Source of the DNA: Pollenia angustigena | Lineage: Eukaryota > Arthropoda > Insecta > Diptera > Polleniidae | Direction: 5' to 3' | NCBI GenBank assembly: GCA_930367215.1 | Contig: OV884057.1 | Coordinates: forward strand, 262,216,339-262,280,338 | Length of the DNA stretch: 64,000 nt | Shown here: piece after piece, positions 10,880-22,026 of the stretch | Layout of the letters: the number at the start of each line of letters is the position of its first letter | How positions within the stretch are numbered: position 1 is the first letter of the stretch | Notes under the pieces: model-generated | Told to the model about the DNA's origin: nothing | What the model saw: the letters and a program-made list of their open reading frames with translations, nothing else | The model's database searches: none | Position numbers and translations under genes: made by a program

Positions 10880-11860
10880 ATGTTATGTTATGTTATGTTA
10901 TGTTATGTTATGTTATGTTATGTTATGTTATGTTATGTTATGTTATGTTATGTTATGTTATGTTATGTTATGTTATGTTATGTTATGTTATGTTATGTTA
11001 TGTTATGTTATGTTATGTTATGTTATGTTATGTTATGTTATGTTATGTTATGTTATGTTATGTTATGTTATGTTATGTTATGTTATGTTATGTTATGTTA
11101 TGTTATGTTATGTTATGTTATGTTATGTTATGTTATGTTATGTTATGTTATGTTATGTTATGTTATGTTATGTTATGTTATGTTATGTTATGTTATGTTA
11201 TGTTATGTTATGTTATGTTATGTTATGTTATGTTATGTTATGTTATGTTATGTTATGTTATGTTATGTTATGTTATGTTATGTTATGTTATGTTATGTTA
11301 TGTTATGTTATGTTATGTTATGTTATGTTATGTTATGTTATGTTATGTTATGTTATGTTATGTTATGTTATGTTATGTTATGTTATGTTATGTTATGTTA
11401 TGTTATGTTATGTTATGTTATGTTATGTTATGTTATGTTATGTTATGTTATGTTATGTTATGTTATGTTATGTTATGTTATGTTATGTTATGTTATGTTA
11501 TGTTATGTTATGTTATGTTATGTTATGTTATGTTATGTTATGTTATGTTATGTTATGTTATGTTATGTTATGTTATGTTATGTTATGTTATGTTATGTTA
11601 TGTTATGTTATGTTATGTTATGTTATGTTATGTTATGTTATGTTATGTTATGTTATGTTATGTTATGTTATGTTATGTTATGTTATGTTATGTTATGTTA
11701 TGTTATGTTATGTTGTGTTATGTTATGTTATGTTATGTTATGTTATGTTATGTTATGTTATGTTATGTTATGTTATGTTATGTTATGTTATGTTATGTTA
11801 TGTTATGTTATGTTATGTTATGTTATGTTATGTTATGTTATGTTATGTTATGTTATGTTA
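10880..11860. repeat. Pentanucleotide satellite (ATGTT)n, about 196 units
   Basis: The array is an uninterrupted run of the 5-bp unit atgtt over 981 bases. The only departure seen is an A-to-G change at 11715. Because 5 is not a multiple of 3 and the unit contains no stop in any plus-strand frame, all three plus frames are open and would read repeats of MLCYV; these are not genes. The minus strand contains TAA in every unit. Confidence 0.98.
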
Positions 11861-11924
11861 AATTTAAGTCGCACATATTAATTAAAGTTTTTATGTAATT
11901 TGCTTTTGTCGTTAATTGCTCATG

Positions 11925-12283
11925 ATTAAAGTTCAAAAAAATAGTGTTAAGCGGCTCCATATATTTCAAGAAATTTTCATTTCGTTTAATTAACCCTTCC
12001 TCTGATAAAAGCTTAACGTAAGAATAATTTTTATCTTGGTTGTCTGCCGTTTTGCTTTCGAACTCTTTAATATCCTTGATATTAAATATCCTGCAAAGTT
12101 TTCTAACCCATCGTATTCAATATCAATTAGTTGATTCAGGTGCCCCAAAGATTTAGAGTCTTGATGTTCTAGAGCCTAAATATAAAATTAAAACCGTTCT
12201 TAGTTTGAAATATTAAAACATTTACACCTCAAAATGTTCTTCTTCGCTAACGGGAATTTTGTTTACAAATGGAGCCAAAAATT
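11925..12283 (-). pseudogene. P-like/THAP9-like transposase relic, 3' part, with an intron
   Basis: Reading the minus strand, APFVNKIPVSEEEHFE is followed at 12227 by gtgtaaat...atatttag (intron 12176-12227, 52 bp). It resumes in phase with ALEHQDSKSLGHLNQLID and GLENFAGYLISRI. After a frame slip come FESKTADNQDKNYSYVKLL and SEEGLIKRNENFLKYME. The 'l.yiaGyi..k' and 'w..l.s.GGL..ps..f...m' patterns are those of P-element/THAP9-type transposase C-termini as I remember them. The gene is interrupted upstream by the hAT element at 12284-13265. Stops and frame changes show it is dead. A related Kolobok-type origin is not excluded. Confidence 0.5.
12176..12227 (-). other. Predicted 52-bp spliceosomal intron in the transposase relic
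   Basis: On the minus strand the segment starts gtgtaaat and ends atatttag, between GAG and GCT codons, keeping the protein frame in phase 0. The length is typical of short fly introns. It supports a true coding history for the surrounding relic. Confidence 0.55.
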
Positions 12284-13265
12284 CAGGGTTTAAAAGCATC
12301 CATCAGCTGAATGCTTTTTATTTTTGCTTTTGCCACTGCTATTGAAATTTGTAATTTTTTTTCCAACAGCCAATGTTTTGTTTTTCGTTTGTGCAAAAAA
12401 GCAAATCTCCTATTTTGTATATTTTTATTTTCTGACAACTGCTTTTTTACCAGCCAGCGACAAAAATGGACAACCACATAAAAAGCAAAAGCTAAAAAAA
12501 ATTATTTCGCCTTTTGCTTTTTTACTTTTTCCTGAAAGAAGAGCTAGTTAAAAAAGACAAACCAAAAAAAAAATCTAAAATTCAAAGAACAAAAATTCTT
12601 CTCTGGCTGGTTATAACAAAAAGCCGATTCAATAAAATGAAAAGCAGCGGAAGTGTGTGCTAAAAGCAGTCTGAGCAGAGCTATTAGCTCTGCAAAAAGG
12701 CAGATTACAACGAAAAAATACTGATCAGTGTACAAGCAACATGGTTTTTTTATGGTGATGAGGAAAAATAAATTTTTGCCTTTCTTCAGTAATGTTGTAG
12801 TAATGTTGTTGTTGCTCGCCAAACAAATAAAAAATTCTTGTTGTGTTTGTTTTGCATGAAAAATATCACTTGTCGTCGTCGAGTATTTTTTTTCGCAATC
12901 ATGTGCCTTTGCAACCTTTTTTGCTGCTTTTATCTCCTGTTTTGCGGCTATTAGCATGCATTGGTTTTTGATTTGGCGGCTGTTTGACAGAAGCTGTTTA
13001 TTTCATTCTTTTTCCTACCTATTTTTTCCTACAACATAAAAGTAATTGCCGTTGCTTTTTGAGTTCCATCAAATTGTTAAAAAAGCAAAAGCTGAAAAAA
13101 GCCAGTGCCAATTATTTTGTGTGTTTATTTTGCTGCTGGTTTTGAAAAGTGTGGGCTTTTTTAGCAGTGGAACTTGTCGGCTTTTTAATTTTGATTTTTT
13201 TTTTAATAGGAAAAAGTCAAAATTTGGCTGCTTTTGCTAATATGGCGATAGCATTTTAAACCCTG
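12284..13265. mobile_element. Non-autonomous hAT element with perfect 8-bp TSD
   Basis: The element starts CAGGGTTTAAAAGCATC and ends GATAGCATTTTAAACCCTG. The 8-bp sequence caaaaatt lies immediately outside both ends (12276-12283 and 13266-13273). CAGGG termini and 8-bp duplications are hallmarks of the hAT superfamily. The ~980-bp interior carries many aaaagc/gctttt motifs on both strands, which probably act as subterminal transposase sites, and has no transposase. It interrupts the transposase relic on either side. Confidence 0.88.
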
Positions 13266-13273
13266 CAAAAATT

Positions 13274-13368
13274 TCGTTACTTAATGTTATGTCTTCAGTA
13301 AAAATCAAATTCAACAATTTTCCCTTGAGTGGCCTGTACATTACTCTCTGCACTTGAAATATTTTCAT
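13274..13368 (-). pseudogene. P-like/THAP9-like transposase relic, part upstream of the hAT insertion
   Basis: The minus strand reads MKIFQVQRVMYRPLKGKLL and NLIFTEDITLSNEIF up to the hAT insertion point, and the protein continues (one base out of frame) as APFVNK on the other side. This shows that the hAT element landed in an older transposase gene. Further upstream I could not follow the homology. Confidence 0.4.
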
Positions 13369-13963
13369 TTCTCCCTAAACAAAAAATGGAATTTTATGGT
13401 AAAATAAAAATCCAAACTGTCCCAATAACCTAAAATATACGATCGAAATCGGTATTTGAACTCCAATGGCGTTGGATGATCATGAAAATCTCAAATCTCT
13501 CTCTTCTTGAGCGAAATGAATTTAGCAAACACATAATTCTTTTTTAAAATCTTCTTCTTCCTTCCTGCAAGCGTTCAACAACTTTTTACGTTTGAATGGC
13601 AACAGCGGTATTTTGAAAAATGTGATATCCAAACGCTTACAGTTGCAGTCTTGGAATATGCAGCTCATTTTCTCTTTGTAAAAATTTTAGTTTAAAAACT
13701 TTTTGTGTTGTTGATTTATTCAAAATAAAATTTTATTTTGACAAAAAAAAAGTAGAAAATGGGATTATTAAGAAAAAATATGGTAGCACAGTTTTCACAA
13801 AACACGTTAGTTGACAAAAGGCAATATGTCAAAATAATCCTTATACCATGGAAAAAACTATTATAATTAAAAAATTAATGTTAAATTATAAAATTATATC
13901 GAACTATATCACAGTAGGGAAATTATCAAATTTTCAATTATCGTTTTTTTTTTTTTTTTGATA
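13369..13963. other. AT-rich stretch, no gene recognised
   Basis: Nothing recognisable beyond low-complexity A and T runs. It could hold further decayed upstream parts of the P-like relic, but no motif supports this. Confidence 0.4.
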
Positions 13964-14184
13964 AATGACTTCAAGGCGAATTCAACAAGGTAAACTCTTT
14001 AGAACATCCGATCGTCAGCTGAATCCGATTTGTCAATAAATTTAATTTTTTAAATATTTTTGTTTTTAATTTAAAAAAAAATTGTGATTGCTGAAATTTT
14101 TTTTTCTATTATATTACACTGTTATTTTAAATGAAGATCCTTAATTTGAGCAAAATGGGCAAGAGCAAAAAATTGTGGCTTAAC

Positions 14185-14848
14185 TCTAGTTTGCCAACGC
14201 AGCTCCAAATAAAAAAGACAATGGGGAATAGAAAGGGGAAGAATAAAGTTTTCATATAAATTTGCGATCCCCCACTACATTTCTAAACGCATAGTCTACA
14301 GCTAACGTCAAGTTATAATAATGGCCCTAATAGTTATTTCTATGATATGAACATTTTATTTAAAAATTCTTAATCCATTAAGGAGCGGTGATGAGTTTGC
14401 GAAAAAACAAGAGTTTATAGGTAGTAAGCATATCAAGTGCTATGCGGAGAAGCTTTATTTAGCGAAGTCGGTGTTTGTTATACCTTAGATGAAAAAATCC
14501 TTGCGCCCGACTGAAGGCTGGCTATGCGGAGAAGGTTTATTTAGCAAAGCTGGGGTTAATTTGATTAAATTTTTGTTTCCTAGTGCACTTCCGTAACATT
14601 TTGATAAAACTTTTTGTAAAAATTGTTTTAGGAGCTAAAGAGTTAAAAACTTTTGGATACATTTTACATTTTCAGAAAGATCTGTTCAAAAGCTTCCAAA
14701 AGACACCAATATAACCCACATACGTTTACAAATGTAGTGGAAAATCGCAAATTCATATGAAAACTTCAGAAGTCCAGTAATCGGAAGCTATGCGTTTCCT
14801 ATAGTTTTGCCATTTAATTTTTTCTTTCTGCGTTGGTAAGCTAGACTT
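14185..14848. mobile_element. Nested inverted-repeat element with 82-bp repeats in its centre
   Basis: The left arm (ctagtttgccaacgcag, then gttttcatataaatttgcga and ccactacatttctaaacg) is repeated in inverse at 14700-14848 (cgtttacaaatgtagtgg, tcgcaaattcatatgaaaac, ctgcgttggtaagctag). Arms are about 130 bp and diverged by several substitutions. The centre (14440-14545) carries part of an 82-bp tandem unit, gcggagaag then tttatttagcgaag, also seen near 45270 and 37370. Confidence 0.6.
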
Positions 14849-14855
14849 TTTTCCA

Positions 14856-15180
14856 ATTTGTATGTACATATATGCTGGATCCTTAAGCAATTCTTAGTCT
14901 ATTTAGCCATGTCCGTCTGTTCAAAACACTCTCAAAAGAACTCAAAAGACAAGAACAAAATTGGTGTACAATTCTCTCCACTTCTCCTAAACATTTCGGA
15001 ATTGAACTCTAACACAATCGGTTTAGTAGGAAACGAGTCAAATAACCAAATGTAAAAAAACGTGCCTTTAAAATTTATATCGCTCATTAAACCTTCTAAA
15101 ACAGAATCCATTAAATTTTGTTAAGATTGGTTCATAAACACATATGTAACTTTTAATATAAAAAAATCAATAAAATTTTT
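14856..15180. repeat. Dispersed repeat R, fragment
   Basis: Shares tggatccttaag, agtctatttagccatgtccg, tctcctaaacatttcgg and aatcggtttagtaggaaa with the R-type stretches near 23740 and 33420. It is a fragment without either end. Confidence 0.55.
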
Positions 15181-15326
15181 TATTGTTTACTTTTTACTCA
15201 CACTTTTCGTAAACAACTATTTTGACAAATCGGATTTGTTACACTAACAAAATGCCTGTTATTTATGTTAGAGTTGTAATTGTTGTAGCGACGAGTTAAC
15301 CTTGTTGAATTCGCGTTGAATGACTT

Positions 15327-16400
15327 TATTGGCAACACTTGCATCATCTTCTAAAATATCACGGTCACAAAAGGTACCGTAATGATTTTATAGCGAAAAC
15401 AATTTTATCTCAAACGACAACCTTCACATAAAATTTTTTGGAAATAAAATAAAAAAAAACCTTCTCCTGGAAAATTTTTTCGCATAAGCTTTTTTTGTGG
15501 TTATGGCTCGTTATCTCGAAAACCAATTCGAATTTTATTTAATTTACATTATTATGACAAAAAGCCAAAATACCTTTCTGACCGCTTACAGTTCCCTTGA
15601 TCATCGAGAGATTCAAAAATGTTGCACAGTGTTATTTTAATTAAATTTAAGTTGATTTTGTCTTTAATAAATAACAAAATAATTATTATTAATTAAAAAA
15701 AGATAATATCTTATATAAGAGTAGTAAAGGCAGACGCAGAGTAATTAATTTCCAAGCACACATATAAAGGTACACCCAATACTGTTTTTACAGTTTCTTT
15801 TTAGACGGATTGGAAAAAACACGGTTGGCGGAAATAAACTTATCCTGCTTTTACACTTTTTTTACACAAGCAAAACTCTATAGTTTAGGAATTTCCTGTT
15901 TGCACGTAAAAAAGTGCTGCCGCTTGCTTTAGGAAAAATTCAAAAAAAAAAGGAAACTAGACATATGGTAGCTCTTTTCTGTTACAATATTACAATCGCT
16001 CAAAACTTAATGGAACCTACGGATAAAGTTTTGGTTCATTTTCGCATTGAATTACCCTATGCGACAAACTAAATAAGTACAAAAATATGTCCGCATATAT
16101 TTAAGGATGTATATCAAAATTTAATTAGTGCAAAAAACAAGGCTTGTCTTAAAATTTAAAAAAAAAAGATTTAAAATTCTTAAAATTAAATAACTTTTCA
16201 AAATTAAATACAGACTTTAAAACGGACAGTTACTTTTCTTAAATATATTTCTATACGTTTGTTCATTGATTCACTAACAAACAATTTAAATAAAAATGGA
16301 AAAGTTTTAGTTTTTGTTAAACCTATTTTATTGATTCCTACTTACTCGAGATCCTTTTACACTAGAATACAAAATATTACATACATACATACATAAGTGG
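15327..16400. other. AT-rich stretch, no gene recognised
   Basis: No domain, RNA gene or TIR element was recognised. A short catacatacat microsatellite occurs at 16380-16395. Confidence 0.45.
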
Positions 16401-17189
16401 CTATTCACAACCTAAGTAGGTCTTTAGCCAAGTTAAGAATTGATCGCCATGCGCTTCGATCTTCTGCGCTTTTTCTCCAATTTGGATATTCAGATCAGAA
16501 AGTTGTTGTTGAACCTGATCTTTCCAGCGGAGCTTCGGCCGTCCCATCTTGCACATACCTTCGGGATCGTATTCAAAAATCTTCTTAGCCGGAGCATCTG
16601 CTTCCATTCGCACAACATGTCCTAGCCAGCGCAGTCTTTGTATCTTTATGCGCTTCACTATATCAATGTCGGTATACAGCTCATGGTTCATACGATGCCG
16701 ATAAACTCCGCTAAAACAAACCGGTCCATATATTTTACGAAGAATTTTTCTCTCGAAAACACCAAGTTCAGCTTTATCTGACTGCGCAAGTACCCATGCC
16801 TCTGCGCTATACAAAAGCACTGGTAGTATAAGTGTCTTGTAGAGTGTTAATTTTGTGTTTCGGGAGAGGGCTTTAGATTTGATTTGCCCGCTCAGCCCAA
16901 AGTAGCATCTATTTGCTAGTATAATTCTTCTTCGAATTTCCAGACTGGTGTTGTTGGTTTTATTTATGGTGGATCCAAGGTACAAAAACTCTTCCACAAC
17001 CCCGAAGTTAAAGTTACCAACATTCACAGTTCCGTTCAATCTAGTAGATTTTTTGTTCGTTGAAACCATTAACTTATTTTTTGCTTCATTAACTGCCAGA
17101 CCCATTTTTGTGACTCCTTCTAAATACTTGCAAAGGCAGCAGTTACGTCTCGCAATGTTCTTCCCACGATATCAATATCATCTGCACAT
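16401..17189 (-). pseudogene. Non-LTR retrotransposon RT, C-terminal half
   Basis: The minus strand begins with ADDIDIVGRTLRDVTAAFAS (the end of the catalytic YADD box) just after an insertion. After a stop it continues MGLAVNEAKNKLMVS, NFGVVEEFLYLGSTIN, RCYFGLSGQIKSKALS, TLYKTLILPVLLYSAEAWVL and RLRWLGHVVRMEADAPAKK to a stop at 16401. This is the thumb and C-terminal region of a non-LTR reverse transcriptase; I cannot assign its clade firmly. Its first half lies at 17942-18981, and the two were one gene before the insertion. Confidence 0.75.
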
Positions 17190-17941
17190 GGGTAATTCCA
17201 AAGTGTTGAACGTGACAGTCGTACGCTTAAAAAATGCAATAACATTTTAAGCAAAAAATATTTTTACGTTTTCTTAACCCTTAAATTACAGCACTAAGAA
17301 AGCACTGTTATCTATACTAAAGTTTATGGATGGCGCGATTCCAGGTCAAAGATAATGGCAAAAGAAGTAGCGGTTCGAACGTGAAAAAAACAGAAGTAGT
17401 TTTTGTGGTCATGTATAAAAAAGCGTAATTCAGCGAAAGCTGGCACAATTTTTTAGTCAAACTACTTTCAGAATTTTACGTAGCAATGTAACATTAAAAT
17501 GTCTTGGTTTGATTCCAAAATCTTCTGGATTTTCTTTTTTTTAAGCCAAAATCTGGGTCGATACGTGACATTTCGAACGTGAAATTTTTTCCATAATTAT
17601 TTAACTGAATAATGCTTAAAACAAAATAAAAATTTACCGTTAATTCGAATAACATATTGCTCTTTGAACTCTTCCTTAGATTACAGGTCATGTAAGAAAT
17701 CAAATATCAAATATCAACTCTATTAAGAAAGATAAATATTAAAGAACACATACAATAAAACATTCTCACATATAAGAAATTACGTTTGCACAAATTTGTT
17801 TGTTCATCTAAGTGAACAAATTTATGGGTTGATTTATAAAATTAGTAAAATCTAAATATTTCTCTATAACAATATCGTAAAATAATCAGTTTAATAACTT
17901 TTAAATTTTCGGTCACGGTGGACCTTTTGACGGAAATGCCC
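17190..17941. mobile_element. 752-bp insertion in the LINE's YADD box
   Basis: The insertion is bounded by inverted ends GGGTAATTCC (17190) and GGAAATGCCC (ending 17941) and separates the LINE codons for LLAY from ADDIDIV. The LINE flanks are gcacat and atatgc, consistent with duplication of about 4 bp (atat, one copy mutated). The ends also share gaacgtgac/ggtcacggtgg-like bases, and tcgaacgtga recurs inside. No coding sequence is seen. The superfamily is unclear. Confidence 0.6.
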
Positions 17942-18981
17942 ATATGCGAGGAGCATGTGGCTTTTGGTGAAGATCGTGCCATTTCTATTAACTGCAGTGT
18001 CGCGTATCACCTTTTCCAATACGATGTTAAAGAGGTCGCACGATAAACAGTCACCTTGTCTGAATCCCCGTGTGGTGGTAAACGGTTCGGAGAGATCATT
18101 TCCAATTTTTACTGATGATTTCGTATCAGTTAGAGTCATCTGGCATAGCCTTATCAACTTTGCCGGGATGCCAAATTCAGACATGGCCTGATATACCTTT
18201 GCTCGAATCGGGCTGTCAAAAGCGGCCTTGCAATCGACAAACAGATGGTAGGTGTCGATTCGCTTTTCGTGGGTTTTTTCCAGGATTTGGCGTAATGTGA
18301 ATATCTGGCCTGAGGTGGATTTACCAGGTCTAAAACCGCATTGGTAAGGGCCAATTATTTCGTTGACTTTTGGTTTTAGTCGTTCACACAATATTATTGC
18401 CAGGATCTTATAAGCGATGGGAAGAAGACTTATCCCCCTATAATTGGCGCAAGCAGATTTATCTCCCTTTTTATGAACGGGACACAGCACACTAAGACTC
18501 CAATCATCGGGCATGCATTCCTTTAGCCAAATAGTACCAATAAGTTGATGCATACACCTAACCAACTCATCGCCTCCGGCCTTAAATAGCTCTGCAGGCA
18601 AACCATCGGCGCCCGCAGCCTTGTTCTTCTTCAGGCGGTGTATAGCTAGTTTCAACTCACTTTGGCTGGGCGGCGTACATTCGACACCGTCATCGCAGAT
18701 TGGATCGGGCGTAGCTTCGCTGCCGCTTTCCTTAGATACCAGCAACTGGGAGAAATGTTCTCTCCATATTTTCAGCACACTCGCCCTATCCAGCACCAGG
18801 TTTCCATGTTGATCTTTGCTGGAGGTAATGAAGTACCAAAGCCCTCTGTCTGGTGTTTAACTTTCTGATAAAACTTTCGGGCTTCATTACGCGTCCTACA
18901 CATCTCGATTTCTTCGCACTTGAGCCTTTCCATTTCCTTTTTCTTCATATTACAACATGTCAAAAACTCAAATAAATTCAA
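17942..18981 (-). pseudogene. Non-LTR retrotransposon RT, N-terminal half
   Basis: The upstream frame (18981-18772) reads MERLKCEEIEMCRTRNEARK and FYQKVKHQTEGF. It is followed in another frame (18796-17943) by MLDRASVLKIWREHFSQLL, NKAAGADGLPAELFKAGG, LCPVHKKGDKSACANYRGIS, YQCGFRPGKSTSGQIFTL, YHLFVDCKAAFDS (block A), RGFRQGDCLSCDLFNIVLE (block B) and MLLAY, where the insertion at 17941 breaks the catalytic YADD box. A frame change near 18790 separates the two parts. The 5' endonuclease is absent. With 16401-17189 this gives one dead LINE of about 1.8 kb. Confidence 0.78.
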
Positions 18982-19798
18982 TATATTATGAAATGTCTAA
19001 AAATACGTAAGTAAAGGTTCACACTATAAAAGTTTTCTTTTAGAAAGTCTGAGTTTATTTGGTGAGAGGAGGAGAAGAATCGTTCGTTCTCTCTTACTTT
19101 CATCTATAAGGTCACATTCTCTGAAAGAAAACTTTCAAAGTGTAAACAGCCCAGACTAAAAAAATTTTAGTGAAAGAAATTTGAGTGAGAAATCAGGGAT
19201 GAAAAAATTAAATTTAATTCACAAAGTTTTACTACCTTTTTTCTTTAAAAAAAAATATGTAATATAAAAGATTTTGTTAGTCGGACTTAATTCCCAATTT
19301 TTATTGTTGATAAAAACACTGAAATTTTTTGTTGAAGGGATAAGCTATTCCTATGCGCATTTCACTGGTTGCTTAGGCCAGATCGTCAGGAAATTTCATC
19401 CAAAGATTTAAGAAAAACTAAAAATATTTAAAAAACAAAACTGTTAAGCGAATAGGAATTATAAGAAACAATATTATAAAATATTTTGAGAGCTTTCTTG
19501 TAAATTTTTAATTAATCCCACATATTTGTTGTAAAAAAATATGAAACAACAAAAGATCGAAATAACTTATCCAACCTTAAGCCTGGTACTCTGTTCAACA
19601 TTTCACGTGAAATGCTGTCAAAACGCATATGAAAAAAACTTCTGCGGAATATCTGTGAAATAATGTTGATAGAGTTGTACTCTGATCATTCTGTGAAAAA
19701 CTTCCGAAATGTTTCCGGCAACATTTTTTTATAACTGCTAAATAATGTAAGCTGCATTTATTTCACGTGGAATTTTAAGCAAAAACAAAAAATATTAT
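18982..19798. other. AT-rich stretch with one small inverted-repeat element
   Basis: The only structure seen is at 19018-19148: ggttcacactataaaagtttt on the left is matched in inverse by gaaaactttcaaagtgtaaa on the right, giving a ~130-bp miniature inverted-repeat element without a clear target duplication. The rest shows no gene. Confidence 0.45.
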
Positions 19799-19800
19799 AA

Positions 19801-20471
19801 TTTAATGAAAATTAAATTTAATGAACTTAAGCCTAATTAAAAATATTAAAAATTTGGATTAAAAACCATAAATAGTTCAATAAAATAACCACAATACTAA
19901 TAATTGTTAAAGCAAAGGCACGAGCTCTATATTTGTATTTGTCCTTCAAGTTGTGCTGAAAAGGTCAACAAGAATAAGAAAGACAAAAAATGAAAAAACA
20001 AAAAATATGTACTTTGAACTTCAAGAAGAATTCTTGACAAAAAGTATGAAAAAACAGAAGTAAAGGAATAACATGTTAAAATAAATTAAAATAGATAATC
20101 TTTCAAAGCAAATTTCGATCTACCAAAGGTTGAATACAATTTGGTTTAAGGATTGATGTTTGACTAATGACGTCAGCAGTCGTCGATGGCTGCGAGTGTT
20201 AAACGGCAAGCCCTCTGAGGAGATTGAGTGGTTGCAATCGAAACATGTCGGGGTAACCTGTCCGTAAACACCTGGGTTCGAGCCCAGATTGAGTCAAGAA
20301 TGAAAAATTGTCAATAAATTTTAATTAATTTTCATGTTGTAAAATTCCTTTCTTCATAAAAATAATTTAATGAAAATTAAATTTAATGAACTTAAGCCTA
20401 ATTAAAAATATTAAAAATTTGGATTAAAAACCATAAATAGTTCAATAAAATAACCACAATACTAATAATTA
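19801..20471. repeat. SINE-like repeat S, copy 1, between ~106-bp direct repeats
   Basis: A direct repeat of about 106 bp (tttaatgaaaattaaattta...ccacaatactaataatt) lies at 19801-19906 and 20366-20471. Between them a tRNA-like core carries an A-box-like tggctgcgagtgtt (20187-20200) and a B-box-like gggttcgagccc (20274-20285) whose flanks form a 5-bp stem. A second copy at 31815-32392 shares the core and right repeat, but the segment 19906-20032 is present there in inverse orientation. The direct repeats could be a tandem duplication of the 3' segment. Confidence 0.65.
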
Positions 20472-21740
20472 ATAAATATAATTTTTTATAAAAAAAGACC
20501 TCAAGCTTAAATAATTAAAAGTAATAATATATAATATATATAGGAATAGCAATAAAAAGTCAGTTTGTCAATAGTATGAAATGGGAATTTAGCACATTAT
20601 AACGAAACCTTGATAATGAATTTTTGAATCCCAAGAAAAACTTTGATAATTAAATTTTATGTTTTTGATTTTTTTTTTTTTTTAATCACGCCAAAAATTA
20701 AAAGCTCCTAAAATAAAAAAATAAAAGTTTTTTACTGAACAGCTGTTTATATTCGACAAAGAGTTTTATTTGAAGTATGATAGTGTAAACGCAACATGTA
20801 ATAAATATTATTTTCTATTTGATTTTTTGACACTCATACCAAACATCATTGGATTTTGGTAGAGGAAAAACTTTAAGACTTGTAGAATAGTGTAAAAGGG
20901 GATTTAGAAAATTTTTAAGATATTTCTTTTAGAACTGTAAATAATATTAGTGACAAAACAAGCACACCCAGGTCAATCTAACAGTCAGGGTTATTATTTA
21001 AACTTTTTTTTACATTTGCGATTTTAAGTATTATTTGGTTTTTTTAACACCAAACCAAATAAAGTCAATTCAATATGGCAAGCCGAATCTTAAACGATAC
21101 ATTTTTTTATTTATTTTATCGTCAGTCATTTTATCATTTTGTTGATTTTATTATTGTTAAACAAAATAAAATTAGTTGATCTAACTCCAACTAATTTAAA
21201 TTGAAAATTTATGCAAAATCACTCGACAGACAAGACGACTGAAAAACGTTAAATATACAACTTATTTTAGCCAATTTAGTATTTGTTAACAACAGAAAAC
21301 AACACTGATATGCGAACAAAACACGATCGCAAAATAAATTCCCAAATTTATGATCGAAAAAACTAAAGAGTTTAAATACTTTTGAATGGATTTACTGACT
21401 TTTTGTTTTCTTTTTCCAATAATTTACGACACAATAAAGAGAATGTGTCAAGCTGAACAAAACAAAAAAAAAAAAATAAAGGAAGTTTTAAAAAGATTTA
21501 ACTTTATTTTCAATAAATGCAAGAAGTGCAATAAGTACAAAAAAAAAATAAAAACAGAACGAACGAATGTAACAAAACACCGCTTAATCGTGTGTTAAAG
21601 AAACTAAATAACTTTTTATGATATTAATTGCAATTTTTTTTTAATATTTTCAGAATGAAGGAACGTTAAGAGTTTTAGGGACTGTTTCAAGTTCTTTGTT
21701 GAAAAAAGCACAGAAAAAACACGCACACCCTTTTTAGGTT
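20472..21740. other. AT-rich stretch, no gene recognised
   Basis: No recognisable domain or element. Short open frames here translate to lysine- and asparagine-rich low-complexity sequence. Confidence 0.45.
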
Positions 21741-21744
21741 AGAC

Positions 21745-21840
21745 TATATTTATACCCTTCACTACAAGTGGAAGTTGCATATACGTTTGTCATTTTGTTT
21801 GTAATTTCTACAACATCGATATTATGCCTCACATAACAGA
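21745..21840. repeat. Dispersed repeat R, left-end fragment
   Basis: Contains atacccttcactacaagtgg and tttgtcattttgtttgtaat, which match the starts of other R copies. The fragment ends close to a Jockey-type remnant. Confidence 0.45.
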
Positions 21841-21895
21841 GAACTGCAAAATCCCTGCATAGCATAGTATCCCTGCATAGCACTAAAATTAATCC

Positions 21896-22026
21896 ATTTA
21901 ATTTTTAATGCAATTTTACGAACAGAATACTACCCTTCAGAATGGAAGGTCTCACTAGTTACCATAAAACCTAAGCGAGGGAAAGATCACACAAGAGCTG
22001 AGTCATATAGGCCGATTAGCTTAAGC
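21896..22026 (+). pseudogene. Jockey-like RT fragment
   Basis: The frame TTT AAT GCA... reads FNAILRTEYYPSEWKVS, then LVTIKPKRGKDHTRAESYRP and ISLS. This is the 'WK...i.KPgKd....YRPISL' fingers motif of Jockey-type reverse transcriptases, and corresponds to FNAILRVGYFPSSWKRS in the Jockey copy at 34305-36524. Only about 44 codons remain. Confidence 0.75.

Larger units (their letters stand above)
13972..15318. mobile_element. TIR element with 8-bp TSD, containing later insertions
   Basis: The direct 8-bp sequence aatgactt lies at 13964-13971 and 15319-15326. The ends are inverted: CAAGGCGAATTCAACAAGG on the left, CCTTGTTGAATTCGCGTTG on the right. Inside the ends the pair atccgatttgtcaa/ttgacaaatcggat also matches in inverse orientation. 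The TSD length fits a hAT or P-type element. It contains a second inverted-repeat element (14185-14848) and a fragment of repeat R (14856-15180). Confidence 0.7.

Noticed and set aside
10880..11860. Telomere-like repeat
   Set aside because: The unit is ATGTT, not TTAGG, and flies lack short telomerase repeats; the array is internal and flanked by other elements.
10835..11898. Three overlapping ~340-codon frames of MLCYV repeats
   Set aside because: They are the three translations of a 5-bp satellite that has no stop codon on the plus strand, not proteins.
18982..19148. 8-bp target duplication for the 130-bp inverted repeat
   Set aside because: Flanks gtaagtaaa and cagactaa do not match, so only the inverted repeat is reported.
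20160..20290. Functional tRNA gene
   Set aside because: The A- and B-box-like words are about 75 bases apart, no cloverleaf forms, and the sequence recurs in a repeat; treated as SINE-like.
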